Shown piece by piece: positions 22,212 through 31,614 of a stretch of DNA of 64,000 bases. Under the pieces are notes generated by a model. It worked only from the letters and a program-made list of their open reading frames with translations, made no database searches and was not told the DNA's origin. The stretch lies in assembly GCA_002633025.1 (NCBI GenBank), contig NMRB01000196.1:384298-448297 (forward strand). Reading direction: 5' to 3'. Made by a program: the position numbers and the translations under genes. Position 1 is the first letter of the stretch. Each line of letters begins with the position of its first letter. The DNA is from Notospermus geniculatus (taxonomy: Eukaryota; Nemertea; Pilidiophora; Heteronemertea; Lineidae).

Positions 22212-22483
22212 CACAAATTCACCAAGTCGGCAGACAGGAAAGCCAAGGAGAGAAAGGACAGCAACTTGTCACAGGTCTTTCCAGCAAAGGAGGAGTTCTT
22301 CGCTGATGGTCTTCACCTGAATCGACAGGGGCAGGAAGTGATGGCCAAATTAATACAAAAAGAACTCTGTATTGATGCGGCATTCCAAAGTGTTCATTAC
22401 TACCGCCATTACAAAGATCGCTATGACAGGTGCCAATCTTGTTCGGGTGTCGGCCATCCCAAGGGGAAATGTTCCCAATATCT
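22212..22483 (+). CDS. SGNH-hydrolase DxxH exon plus zinc knuckle
   Basis: The acceptor is TGATTTTTCAG and the donor is TATCT|GTAAGT (phase 2). The exon holds EFFADGLHLNRQGQEVM, the D-x-x-H block V with catalytic Asp and His. About 45 residues later comes a CCHC-like knuckle: CQSCSGVGHPKGKC. An SGNH domain joined to a nucleic-acid-binding knuckle is typical of mobile-element proteins (esterase domains occur in some LINE ORF1s), but here the gene has introns. It converges on the transposase gene and may be the partner ORF of the same transposon. Confidence 0.7.
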
Positions 22484-22619
22484 GTAAGTATTACTATCAT
22501 TGATTTTCAGAAGTGATGGCCTCTTTGCCTGAAGCACATTTTCATGATATTTGGTACTTCAGCCCACCCGGCGGTGCGAGGAACCGAGCCATCAATTGCC
22601 GAGCATAATTTTGGAGTCT

Positions 22620-23022
22620 NNNNNNNNNNNNNNNNNNNNNNNNNNNNNNNNNNNNNNNNNNNNNNNNNNNNNNNNNNNNNNNNNNNNNNNNNNNNNNNNN
22701 NNNNNNNNNNNNNNNNNNNNNNNNNNNNNNNNNNNNNNNNNNNNNNNNNNNNNNNNNNNNNNNNNNNNNNNNNNNNNNNNNNNNNNNNNNNNNNNNNNNN
22801 NNNNNNNNNNNNNNNNNNNNNNNNNNNNNNNNNNNNNNNNNNNNNNNNNNNNNNNNNNNNNNNNNNNNNNNNNNNNNNNNNNNNNNNNNNNNNNNNNNNN
22901 NNNNNNNNNNNNNNNNNNNNNNNNNNNNNNNNNNNNNNNNNNNNNNNNNNNNNNNNNNNNNNNNNNNNNNNNNNNNNNNNNNNNNNNNNNNNNNNNNNNN
23001 NNNNNNNNNNNNNNNNNNNNNN
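22620..23022. other. Assembly gap
   Basis: 403 consecutive N bases. The gap hides the left end of the repeat that follows and any exon between the zinc-knuckle exon and the 3' exon array. Open frames spanning it are meaningless. Confidence 0.99.
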
Positions 23023-23672
23023 CTTAAATTTTGATCCCATTGCACCAATCATAGTTGATCCAGAAGTTGGGCTTAAGCTCTTGCAAAGTTTAAACCACCC
23101 AAGGGGTAGGTTTAAGTTATGGATTAAGGCTGTTCGCTCATCTGACAGTGAACTTCCGGGTTGGAAACATGGAGTTTCTTGACTAGCATGAGGAAATGGA
23201 CATGGTGGATTGCCCAGGACGGGTTGTTGAGGAGAAATTTTTAAAAACGGTACAGGTTTACCAAGGTCATTGCTTGTGGATTCTGGTCTAATTGAATATG
23301 AGATTGCTCCATCATCTGATCGCAACAATCCAGTCTCAGCAATCAACAGATTATTGCAGGTTTCACGTGCCATTGCAAGACACCAACAACCTCAGATAAG
23401 CCATAACTTAAGCTCGAGCTCAAATTGGATGACAAGTGTCCCGTGGGTTATTGTATGTGTATCGCAGACAAAAGCCTGCACAATAAAATCATGCAATCAG
23501 CATTTGGAAGACCTCAGACTTCAGGCTTAAGCTATAGTTCAGCTCATCTAAAGCTTATCTTTGGCTCAAATGTGTTGCGGATCAAGTTGGGATTAGCCTA
23601 ATAAGAGCTTAAGTTATGGATCAGTTGAGCTGTAGCTTAAACCCAAATTCGGATCAGTTGGTGCATACGGGC
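23023..23672. mobile_element. Half of a palindromic element beside the gap
   Basis: Words near 23045-23085 (CACCAATCATAGTTGATCC, then TTGGGCTTAAGCTC) recur inverted near 23580-23660 (GAGCTTAAGTTATGG, then GATCAGTTGGTGC). The right end reads GGTGCATACGGGCCTT, like other 'outward GGCC' MITEs in this window. The left end is lost in the N gap. Confidence 0.5.
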
Positions 23673-24034
23673 CTTAATGTATTTCAGATGCAACTTGATA
23701 CAATCCGAGGCAGAAATCACAGGAGCAACTGACTCGGGGTTGGTTGTTAGTTACATTCACAAATTTGTGGTAAGTACATAATAGTAATACATGTACGGGT
23801 AGGTATAAGTATACTGCAAAAAGCTAAATGTCCTGTCTTTGAAGCGTTTTCCAGCCGCTGAAGAACACAGAGACAGATCTGTACTAGGCACTAGAAGTAC
23901 ACGCGACAGATAAGCCCTGGAACTTCCTCGAACTGAAACTCCACATTCACAAGACCAGAAGTAGAGGACTGTCATTTAAAATCCATCCTCATCCTACTAG
24001 GCCTACTCGTTACTTTCGGACTGCTGCACCGACA
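23673..24034 (+). repeat. 3'-exon repeat unit 1
   Basis: First of two near-identical units of about 350 bp. Each opens with TTAATGTATTTCAG (acceptor-like). It continues through an exon-like stretch to GTG|GTAAGTAC, then about 250 bp of noncoding sequence. The exon-like part is at 23688-23769. Its first base completes the phase-2 codon left by the zinc-knuckle exon, and 27 residues stay open (CNLIQSEAEITGATDSGLVV, then more). Confidence 0.65.
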
Positions 24035-24380
24035 CTTAATGTATTTCAGATGCAACTTGATACAATCCGAGGCAGAAATCACAAGAGCAACTGACTCGGG
24101 GTTGGCTGTTAGTTACATTCACAAATGTGGTAAGTACATAATACATGTAGGTATAAGTATACTGCAAAAAGCTAAATGTCTTGTCTTTGAAGTGTTTTCC
24201 AGCCGCTGAAGAACACAGAGACAGATCTGTACTAGGCACTAGAAGTACACGCGACAGATAAGCCCTGGAACTTCCTCGAACTGAAACTCCACATTCACAA
24301 GACCAGAAGTAGAGGACTGTCATTTAAAATCATCCTCATCCTACTAGGCCTATCCGTTACTCATGGACTGCTGCACCAAC
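24035..24380 (+). repeat. 3'-exon repeat unit 2
   Basis: Close copy of unit 1. Small deletions include two bases just before its GTAAGTAC donor, so its exon (24050-24129) would splice in another phase. The acceptor TATTTCAG is unchanged. Confidence 0.65.
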
Positions 24381-24940
24381 ACTTAATGTATTTCAGATGC
24401 AACTTGATACAATCCGAGGCAGAAGTGAATAAATGAGGAAGTACAGTAATGTTGATGAAAAAAGATAAGTACATTTTTAAAAGTAGAACTAGATTGTCAT
24501 ACATATGAATAGATTCCAGCCACTGAAGAACATGAGACAGATCTGTACTAGGCACACAATGTACACGCGACAGATAAGCCCTTGAACTTACTCAACTGGA
24601 ACTTCACATGTACAGCAAGGCAATTCTCCTTTTAAGTTGTACATACAGTAGATGAAGTTATTCTTTGGCTTGGGTTAAATGGTGGAAATGATTCCTGGAT
24701 GGGGGTTTCAAGAATGATAGACCTACTGAGTACCGTAACTAGTGATAGACCTATTCTACTGGTGTTCCAATGACTAACACACTGTGCTTTCTCTATTGCA
24801 GATACAACTGGACACATGTATGGAAAAGATACGTAAGAGCAAGGGATGTCGACGAAAAAAGATAAGTACATTTTTAAAAGTAGAACTAGATTGTCATACA
24901 TATGAATAGATTCCAGCCACTGAAGAACATGAGACAGATC
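24381..24940 (+). repeat. 3'-exon repeat units 3 and 4, diverged
   Basis: Unit 3 (acceptor near 24395) keeps the ATGCAACTTGATACAATCC start but reaches a stop after about 12 codons. Unit 4 has a better acceptor (CTTTCTCTATTGCAG, 24786-24800) and different coding. In the phase left by the knuckle exon it reads YNWTHVWKRYVRARDVDEKR and then stops, a plausible terminal exon. Both share AGATAAGTACATTTTTAAAA and the following 100 bp. Unit 4 overlaps the last codons of the opposing transposase gene. Confidence 0.55.
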
Positions 24941-24944
24941 TGTA

Positions 24945-27340
24945 CTAATCAGAATCTGTTTCTTCATGAAGCAGCTCATCACATGCATCACCCAAGTCTG
25001 AGTCATATTCATTCAGACTAATATTTGCTAGGCCTGCATCCATTTCACTTTGGTCCAGTGATGCTGCTGGAGTTTCAGCATTGAATGGATTGGTACAGCC
25101 AGTGCATTTGCATGCTATGCAGGGTTGTTCTTTGCCAAAGCACTTGCATGACTTGGTTGCACAGCCTTTCTTGCAACCGCAGCAAAGCATGAGACACTTC
25201 ATCTTCTCTTTGATCTTGGCCATGTTCTCAGGAAGGTCCCAGACTATGCTGAGAGAGTTGCCCTCAGTGCTCCAGCCAAACTGTTCTATAGGCCTAAGAG
25301 TGACATTTTCAGAGGTTGCCTGCTGCCACATCATGAGCACCCAACATGTTCTTCTCCAGTGATAGAACAGTGCATCATTCGAAGGAAGCGTTTGGCTTTC
25401 AGATTGTGCCTTGTGCCATGTCTTCTTTCTGATGTCATCCAGCCATTGACAGTGACTTTGCAGTGTGTCAGTTCCTGATGTGACTACTTGGTCAAAGTGA
25501 ACTTCTGGTGATTTATAATCAGAAAAAGCATGCATGTATTTCTTGAAATACATAGTGCCAATCAACCTGAAAAATGCACATGCACTACTCTGAAGAACTT
25601 GTTCACATGCGGTGCAGACTTCTCTGGAACTCATCGCCCAGCAGTCTTCACATGACAATGGTGGTAAATGATCTAATCTGCCCTCCACACATTTGTTGAC
25701 ACTTATTTTCCCGTTCCAGATGAAGTTGGATGATTCCATGGCATGCTTAAAGAATGTCGTCTTACCAAGACCTGCAAAGTACGATACGTAATCACATCCT
25801 GAGGACGCATACAACACTTGGAGATAATAAGCACGCGAACTCGGTGATTCAAAATCGGACAGTTCAGGATCTTTTTCCAGTGCTTCAACTAGCTGTTGCA
25901 TGTTGACGTACTTGCATTTGCCTGGAACTGCACTTAACTGAACTATGATACACTTATTTAGTTCATGAACTAGAGGGACACCAACCATGTATGTGTCTGT
26001 GTCGGGAGAATAGATGAGAACCTTGGTCTTGGTGGTTTTGGCAGCGTGGAGCCACACTCTACTGTCACTCTCCTCGTGGTTTCCACTGAACACCTTCCTG
26101 ATGCCTTGACAGTCCACAGAAAATGTTGCATCTCTGTGTTCCCCTGTGAAACCACCACCACAAAAGAACTGTAGGCCTAGATGGGGGTAATTTTTCAGCT
26201 GCATTTCAAGTATGGAACACCAGTATGTCGACAAGAAGGCACAGAGTTTCCGTTTGCTTTCACGATCAGATAGAAACTCCTGCCACTTGGAACTATCAGG
26301 CAATTTGGTGTTCTCCTGTATATCATCTATGGTTATTCCTGCACCACCCTGGGATGCATCACGTCTGGCACGTTCGATGTCTTTTGGACTCAAACCATGT
26401 CGACCAGGATCATCAAAAACAACATGAACTTCTGTAGCCCTTTTGCTAAACCAAGAGTAAATCCACCTTTTCATTAATTGGTTTGCATAGTCACCAAATG
26501 TCTTCGATGAGCTCACAGGCCTGCCAGCTATCATGAACATTCCTTCCAAAATGACAGCTTGTGGAAAGAAATTGTCAATATTGTAAACAATTGGAACTTG
26601 ATCATGATTGCCTTGGCTACTGTTGTCATGTTGTTGTATTTGATTTTGATCGACTGTTTGGTCTTGATGTTGATCCTGGGCTGGTGCAGTTGGTTTGGGA
26701 GAGTACCGCTTGTCTAAGAAGTTGGTTGCATTGGCTTTGGTTCCCTTGAGCGGCATCAAGTTTGGCTGTGCAATTGCCCTTGGGACCTCACAGATTTGCC
26801 CAACATCAGAAACAGGCTTGTTCAAAGCTTCAGACAATGCACATCTTCGTTTGTAATGCATTGCTTCCAGACTGAGGTCTTTCATCTGTTGCTTTTGTTT
26901 CTGTTTGCTGCGTTTGATGGGGGCAAATGTTCTGAGGTTCTTCTTTTTAAGGATGTAGGTCTTGCTGCTTTTCTTCAAGATGCTGAACTCTATGTAGTGC
27001 TCTAGTGATTTCTGCCCAATCTGATGGTATTCAAGCAAGTCAGTTCTTTGTTCTTTGCTTGCAAGTTTACCTGTGAAAATGTGTTTCAATCCATTATTGC
27101 TGGTTTCATCAATGTTGTAGTCAAATGGATTGACACAAGCATTCTTGAACTTCGTTTGGTACTGTGAGATGTTGCGAAGTTCTAGTTGGATGATGCTTGG
27201 TGAGAAGTCAAGGAATTTCCTGTCAAATTTGTGGGGTTGAAGTTGTTTATCAACCTTCTGAAACCAGTTTGCTCGATAAGGTAAGTATCTAGACTTGGCA
27301 ACTACATAGTCATCATCAGGAATGGAAAGAGCACTTTTAA
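24945..27340 (-). CDS. Giant transposase, C-terminal part with XPG-like nuclease
   Basis: This is the distal segment of the interrupted transposase gene. Reading from the 3' border of the inserted MITE, about 83 residues lead without a stop into the 714-residue frame. Numbering on that frame (position 1 at 27089), residues 170-240 give an XPG/FEN1-like N block (TFGDYANQLMKRW, VHVVFDDPGRHGLSPK, then ERARRD). HEESDSR at 338 and SPDTD at 361 are the acidic clusters of an XPG-I/PIN active site. GCDYVSYFAGLGKTTFF at 431-447 matches the helix-hairpin 'GCDY..glG' of this family. Residues 632-666 are a Cys-rich CXC-like motif (CCGCKKGC, SCKCFGK, CKCTGC), a likely DNA-binding unit. A Gln/Asp/His-rich linker lies at 137-165. 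There is no ATG at 27089, in keeping with this being the continuation of the upstream frame. The host strand is opposite to the SGNH gene. Confidence 0.8.
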
Positions 27341-27495
27341 AGGGCCTCTAGAGGCAGCCAGCATGGCAGGGGAAAACCACGGGGAAAACCCAGGTTGAAT
27401 ACCTCGTACTAGTGATTATTACGTTAAAGTGGCGCCGCCTGGCCGAAGAACCGGTACTGATAGTAGCCTAATGGCGAGCTGCCTGTAGAGGCCCT
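27341..27495. mobile_element. TTAA-flanked MITE splitting the transposase
   Basis: TTAA at 27337-27340 and again at 27496-27499 flank 155 bp. The inverted ends are AGGGCCTCTAGAGGCAGC and GCTGCCTGTAGAGGCCCT (one mismatch). A TTAA duplication is typical of piggyBac and some Kolobok elements. Element plus one TTAA is 159 bp, exactly 53 codons, so the two flanking open frames stay in the same register. A stop codon inside the MITE (27468-27470, minus strand) ends the upstream frame, whose last ten residues are MITE-encoded. Confidence 0.92.
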
Positions 27496-30400
27496 TTAAC
27501 ATCCTTATTGATGGTAGTCTCATGAGCCTCGTCCAATGCAACCGAGTAGAATGGTACTCCTTTCAGACTGATGGCAAATCCACCTTTCTGCAGATGATTG
27601 AGAATAATTGATGGCATCAGGCAGAGATCGTACAAATGCTGAGGAATAATGCGAGAATAGTTTTGGTGGTCAAACGCATGAAAGAGAGAAGCGATCTTCT
27701 TGAGGCAGGCATTTCTTAATTGCCAATTCTCACTACGAACTGCAATCCACAAGCCAATGTACATGGTGCAGTCTTCATGCAGAAATCTGTTCCAAAATTT
27801 GAATGTCTCGCTCTTTGATGACATTTCCTCAGTGAATTTGTCGAACTCATCCCATAAACCATCAATGGAATCTTTGAGTTCCCTTTCTCTCATCAGGAAG
27901 TGTTGCACACCTTCACTATCACTAGTTGGGTTTTCAGGGAATGTGTCGATACACTTTTGTATCTCCTGAACTAGATCTACTGTATTGAAACAACATCCTG
28001 AATCACTAGGCCTATGGGGATTATCTCGCCATTTTAGGAAAGCACTGATCTGGCATCTGTAGATGGCTTCCCAAACCTGGAGTATGAAATCCTGGTTATG
28101 GCGAAATATCTGACCGATGTTTTTACTTTTGGCACCTGACACCTCCATCAACCCAGCATCTTGGTAGATTTTCAGTAACACTTTCTGGAAGTTCAGTAAC
28201 GTGTGGAATTCCCCAAGATAAGGATAGAGAAAGTCGAGCTGTGACCCAAGTTCATACTTCAGGGAGACGAGATATTGATAGGTTTTGGCGTCTCCAGCGG
28301 CAATGACTGGCTTATTCAATTTCCGCTTTTCCTCAATCATTGCTAGGATGTCAAGCAAAGTATCTTTGTTGTCAGCTGGCTGGGGTAGTATATCCCAGTA
28401 CACCACATTGGATTGTTCTAAATTCTCCATAAACTTGTCACTGTGGAGTAGTAGGTTGGGTCTTAATCCAGGCAACTTCTGACTCTCTAGGTCTTCCTTA
28501 ACTTGGGAATTTACCTCGCGTTCAAGAACAAACAGTTTTACACTGTTCTTGAAATTTTCAAGTTCTTGACACTCATCCTGGGTTACTGAAAAGTGATCAA
28601 TTGTTACTGACTCCCTTGGTGTTCTAACTGGCATTGGTGGAACTACTAATTTAGGTACATTAACCTCACTGGTCTTTCCTGCCTCAGCAAGTGTGCGAGG
28701 TTTTCTTGCTCCAAGACTTGATGAGGTTTCTGTTCCTAAATCACTATCTGATTTCTCTGTAACAAATGCACAGTCTTTCATAGATGATGGTTTGGGTTGC
28801 ATGTATGTGATAGAAGTATCATGCATACCACGCCTCTTTTCATTGGGGCCAGCTCGAACCTTTGAGAAATGACTTTCTTTGTCAATATTGTCAATTGTGA
28901 CAACTGTGAAAGCATCTGGCTCAAGGCGTGTTTCTGGTTCACCGTGGAGTTCACTTTTCTCCATCATGAAACGTTTATGAGTATCTACAGATACACACAA
29001 CCCAAGCCTGTTCATGAACTCCATCAGTTCCGATGAAAGACTGTACTTGTCCACCTTGTCAGCAACGAGTAAATGTAGTGGATTGCATTGTCCCTCCATC
29101 TGTGAGAACATCATGGAATACAGAATAAATAATCTTCTGGCTTCTTTTCGGATGTCCTCTATTTTGGTGAGACTTTCTTTCTTCCAATGTGTACCCCATG
29201 AAAATTTTGATGAATTCAAAATTTTACCTCGGTCACTTTTACTGGAAGTCAGAATGACAAGCAGATTCCACAAGTATGGATCTGTGAGGTCAATGAAGTC
29301 AAAGAAGTTGGTATCAGATACATCTTCTGCATTGTATCTATCCTTGACACTCGAGCTGCTTTGGTCGAGTTTCTGACTCAACTCTACACAGATACTTTGT
29401 AAGGCTGACGTGAATGATGCTTGTGCACTGTTCAGAGTCTCAGTCGATGAAATGGTGTTGGGCCTAAGTTTGGGTCGTTTGGAAGATGAGGTTTTCCAAC
29501 GCTCTGCCAGTATGGTGTGCAGTTGATCTAGAGCAGCACTGTTGTCAAAAGAGGGGGGAATAATCATGATACCGAGATTGGGATTCGACGATTTCCGCTT
29601 AGTTAAGCTACCTTCAAACCTCTTGAACATGTGATACTTGAACCGGCGGGCTTTGTTGTCCAGTTCATCTTCAGTTGAGAACTTGTAATATGAAGCCCCC
29701 TCAACTGAAAGTTTGTCAAGTTTCTTCAGTTCAAGATCTCTGTGGAAGTCTTCGAACCAGGACACCACCTCAGGCTGCAACAGTGCTTCTTGTTTTACTA
29801 GCAGATTGTTGACCAACTTGAGCAGAGTTTGGAGTTCTGCTCTCCTGTAGACATCATCTTCATCAGGAAGAGAGTCCAGCTCATCTTCAAACTTTGCCTT
29901 GAAAGTCACAAGATTTTCTGATGACTTCCTAAATTCATAAAAACGTGGATTGCACGTTTTGCAGAGTTGACTATATTCATAAAAATCACTAATTGTACTC
30001 TGCTCACAACCTAACTTCTTCGCATACACCTTCAGTGATGCGAAGCTTGTGATTTTCTTGGCAGTTTCTGGATCTGTGATGCAACCTTTGCACAGTGCAC
30101 AATTCCGAGGGCATAAGTAGTTATCAAAAATCCTGTTGTGACCATCACAAACATACAGGCTTTCCGGTAAACTGGTGTTCAGGTCTAATTTGAAACATGA
30201 AAGAAGGCTCGGTGTCATAGTGTTGCTATACATTCTTTTCCGGATGTTCCCACAACACTTGCCATTTTGTGAATCACTAACAAAACATGTTACATTTAAA
30301 ACATCCGAATGTTTCCTGAATTTACTGGGTGTTGAGTAATCCAGTTCACCACTCATTTCTGACTCACACCTTCGTTTGAATTGCTTGTTGCAATTGTCAC

Positions 30401-30854
30401 AGTATCCAGAATCTACTTGACAGTTGTATTTTGACTTACCATGGTGTTCAAGGGCCCAGGTCCTCAAAGCTTCATCTTTCCAACCCCTAAGATGCCTAGT
30501 CCTGGGATTTTTGCCACACTTACTGCAAGTTAATATTTCCCTAACAGTAACCTCACCAATAGGCCTATCAATGTCATCGTCATCTGCACTCTTGTCCTCG
30601 TCATCTTTTCTACGCTTTCTGGTGGTAATAGGCATTCCACCAAAACAAGGGATTTTAGCAAATATGTTAGGAACTGACAGATGTAGAAGTGTTCCTCTTT
30701 TGATGACACGACCATGACTGTAAAGCTGGTACAGATCGGAAGGCACACCAATGTAGTGAAGTCGATCGTATATGTCATCTGCTTTTACCAAACCATTGTT
30801 TGGAGAAATGTCCATTGCATGGACTCTGTTGTTTATGTGAATAAAAACCTGCAT
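27468..30854 (-). CDS. Giant transposase, N-terminal and DDE-like part
   Basis: A 1,128-residue open frame starts at the ATG at 30854, with an in-frame TAA upstream. Residues 60-80 precede a Lys/Arg/Asp-rich nuclear-localisation-like stretch (RKRRKDDEDK). Residues 107-163 hold CSKC...C..GYCDNC...C, a zinc-binding block. A second Cys/His block at 236-301 has VCDGHNR, CPRNCALCKGC and CKTCNPRFYE. Candidate catalytic residues of an RNase-H-like core are D655 (TIDNID), D855 (IAAGDAKTYQ, followed by LGEFHTLLNF at 880-889) and E1042 (AVRSENWQLR). These spacings are my inference from partial similarity to large marine-invertebrate transposon proteins. The frame is cut by the MITE. Joined across one TTAA, the full gene would have about 1,916 codons. 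Together with the C-terminal XPG-like part it best fits an Academ-type DNA transposase, a comparison made from memory. Confidence 0.75.
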   Translation of the reverse strand: MQVFIHINNRVHAMDISPNNGLVKADDIYDRLHYIGVPSDLYQLYSHGRVIKRGTLLHLSVPNIFAKIPCFGGMPITTRKRRKDDEDKSADDDDIDRPIGEVTVREILTCSKCGKNPRTRHLRGWKDEALRTWALEHHGKSKYNCQVDSGYCDNCNKQFKRRCESEMSGELDYSTPSKFRKHSDVLNVTCFVSDSQNGKCCGNIRKRMYSNTMTPSLLSCFKLDLNTSLPESLYVCDGHNRIFDNYLCPRNCALCKGCITDPETAKKITSFASLKVYAKKLGCEQSTISDFYEYSQLCKTCNPRFYEFRKSSENLVTFKAKFEDELDSLPDEDDVYRRAELQTLLKLVNNLLVKQEALLQPEVVSWFEDFHRDLELKKLDKLSVEGASYYKFSTEDELDNKARRFKYHMFKRFEGSLTKRKSSNPNLGIMIIPPSFDNSAALDQLHTILAERWKTSSSKRPKLRPNTISSTETLNSAQASFTSALQSICVELSQKLDQSSSSVKDRYNAEDVSDTNFFDFIDLTDPYLWNLLVILTSSKSDRGKILNSSKFSWGTHWKKESLTKIEDIRKEARRLFILYSMMFSQMEGQCNPLHLLVADKVDKYSLSSELMEFMNRLGLCVSVDTHKRFMMEKSELHGEPETRLEPDAFTVVTIDNIDKESHFSKVRAGPNEKRRGMHDTSITYMQPKPSSMKDCAFVTEKSDSDLGTETSSSLGARKPRTLAEAGKTSEVNVPKLVVPPMPVRTPRESVTIDHFSVTQDECQELENFKNSVKLFVLEREVNSQVKEDLESQKLPGLRPNLLLHSDKFMENLEQSNVVYWDILPQPADNKDTLLDILAMIEEKRKLNKPVIAAGDAKTYQYLVSLKYELGSQLDFLYPYLGEFHTLLNFQKVLLKIYQDAGLMEVSGAKSKNIGQIFRHNQDFILQVWEAIYRCQISAFLKWRDNPHRPSDSGCCFNTVDLVQEIQKCIDTFPENPTSDSEGVQHFLMRERELKDSIDGLWDEFDKFTEEMSSKSETFKFWNRFLHEDCTMYIGLWIAVRSENWQLRNACLKKIASLFHAFDHQNYSRIIPQHLYDLCLMPSIILNHLQKGGFAISLKGVPFYSVALDEAHETTINKDVKGPLQAARH

Positions 30855-30899
30855 GATGCTATCACAAACTATTCTAGGCCTACGTACTTACTGTTCTTT

Positions 30900-31420
30900 A
30901 CAGGTATTTGGGATGAAAGGTAATCAAAGTAGCATAAAGAGGAAACTAACAAGGTAAACACTGAACAGGTAATGAGAAGGAACAACAACAAGTGGAACAA
31001 TGATCAAATGAACAAATTTGGAGTGAATAAATAATACTCAGTTGCACGTGTCGTCTTTATTTATTTAATCAAGCTGTGGGAACAGAAAGAGGGAATAATT
31101 ATGAATGGCCCATAACAATGCATGACAAGAAACTGAAGAAGTCACATTTTATCAATTTGGGAGAGGTCCCACCAGAAGAAGGGCAGCCTAGCCTAGGGCC
31201 TAGCATAGCCATAGGCCCTTTTTCTGATAGGTCAGGACTTCTAGGGAGAGGCCTCATCCATTTTTGTCATTTTATGCCTTTTTTAGCAAGGGCAGGCCCA
31301 ACAACTAGGCCTACGTCTTGGTATTGGAAGAATTCCCCCAAAGGCTACTAGTAGGCCTAGGCCTAATAGGCCCACAGGGGCCTAACCAATCTATACATGT
31401 CATCATCAATCAACACAGAA
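30900..31420. other. Upstream region of the transposase gene
   Basis: Mostly AGGCCTA-rich low-complexity sequence (31180-31385). On the minus strand GAACA|GTAAGTACG at about 30885-30900 looks like a splice donor a few bases before the coding start, so a 5' leader exon may lie further up. No coding sequence is supported. Confidence 0.4.
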
Positions 31421-31438
31421 ATGATAATCTAATTGATC

Positions 31439-31452
31439 GTGCGCATGCGCAC
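31439..31452. promoter_or_regulatory. NRF1-like palindromic site
   Basis: GTGCGCATGCGCAC is a perfect 14-bp palindrome that fits the NRF1 consensus (GCGCATGCGC). It lies about 590 bp upstream of the transposase start and is a reasonable core-promoter element for that gene. The assignment is by motif only. Confidence 0.45.
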
Positions 31453-31592
31453 TGACTACTTCATCTCGAAAAAAAGTAGCGTTTTATTCTAATATTTTGA
31501 AGAATCCGTAGGAGTGAGCTGGGATTTTTTTCCCCGCATACATAGATGCACATGTTCATCATTGAAATCAAGTGTCATTTCGATACAAGTCG

Positions 31593-31614
31593 ATTGGGAT
31601 TGAGGTAGTCCGCT
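31593..31614 (+). repeat. Right copy of 22-bp direct repeat
   Basis: ATTGGGA followed by TTGAGGTAGTCCGCT, differing at one base from 20785-20806 and lying in the same orientation. The neighbouring sequences do not align convincingly. Confidence 0.8.

Noticed and set aside
22507-23373. Long open frames across 22620-23022 in several frames
   Set aside because: They consist almost entirely of N and have no coding meaning.
24945-27089. A separate 714-residue gene starting at 27089
   Set aside because: There is no ATG there. The frame is open upstream to the MITE border and continues the 1,128-residue frame in the same register.
20785-31614. 22-bp repeat as terminal inverted repeats of the transposon
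   Set aside because: The copies are in direct, not inverted, orientation and their flanks do not match.
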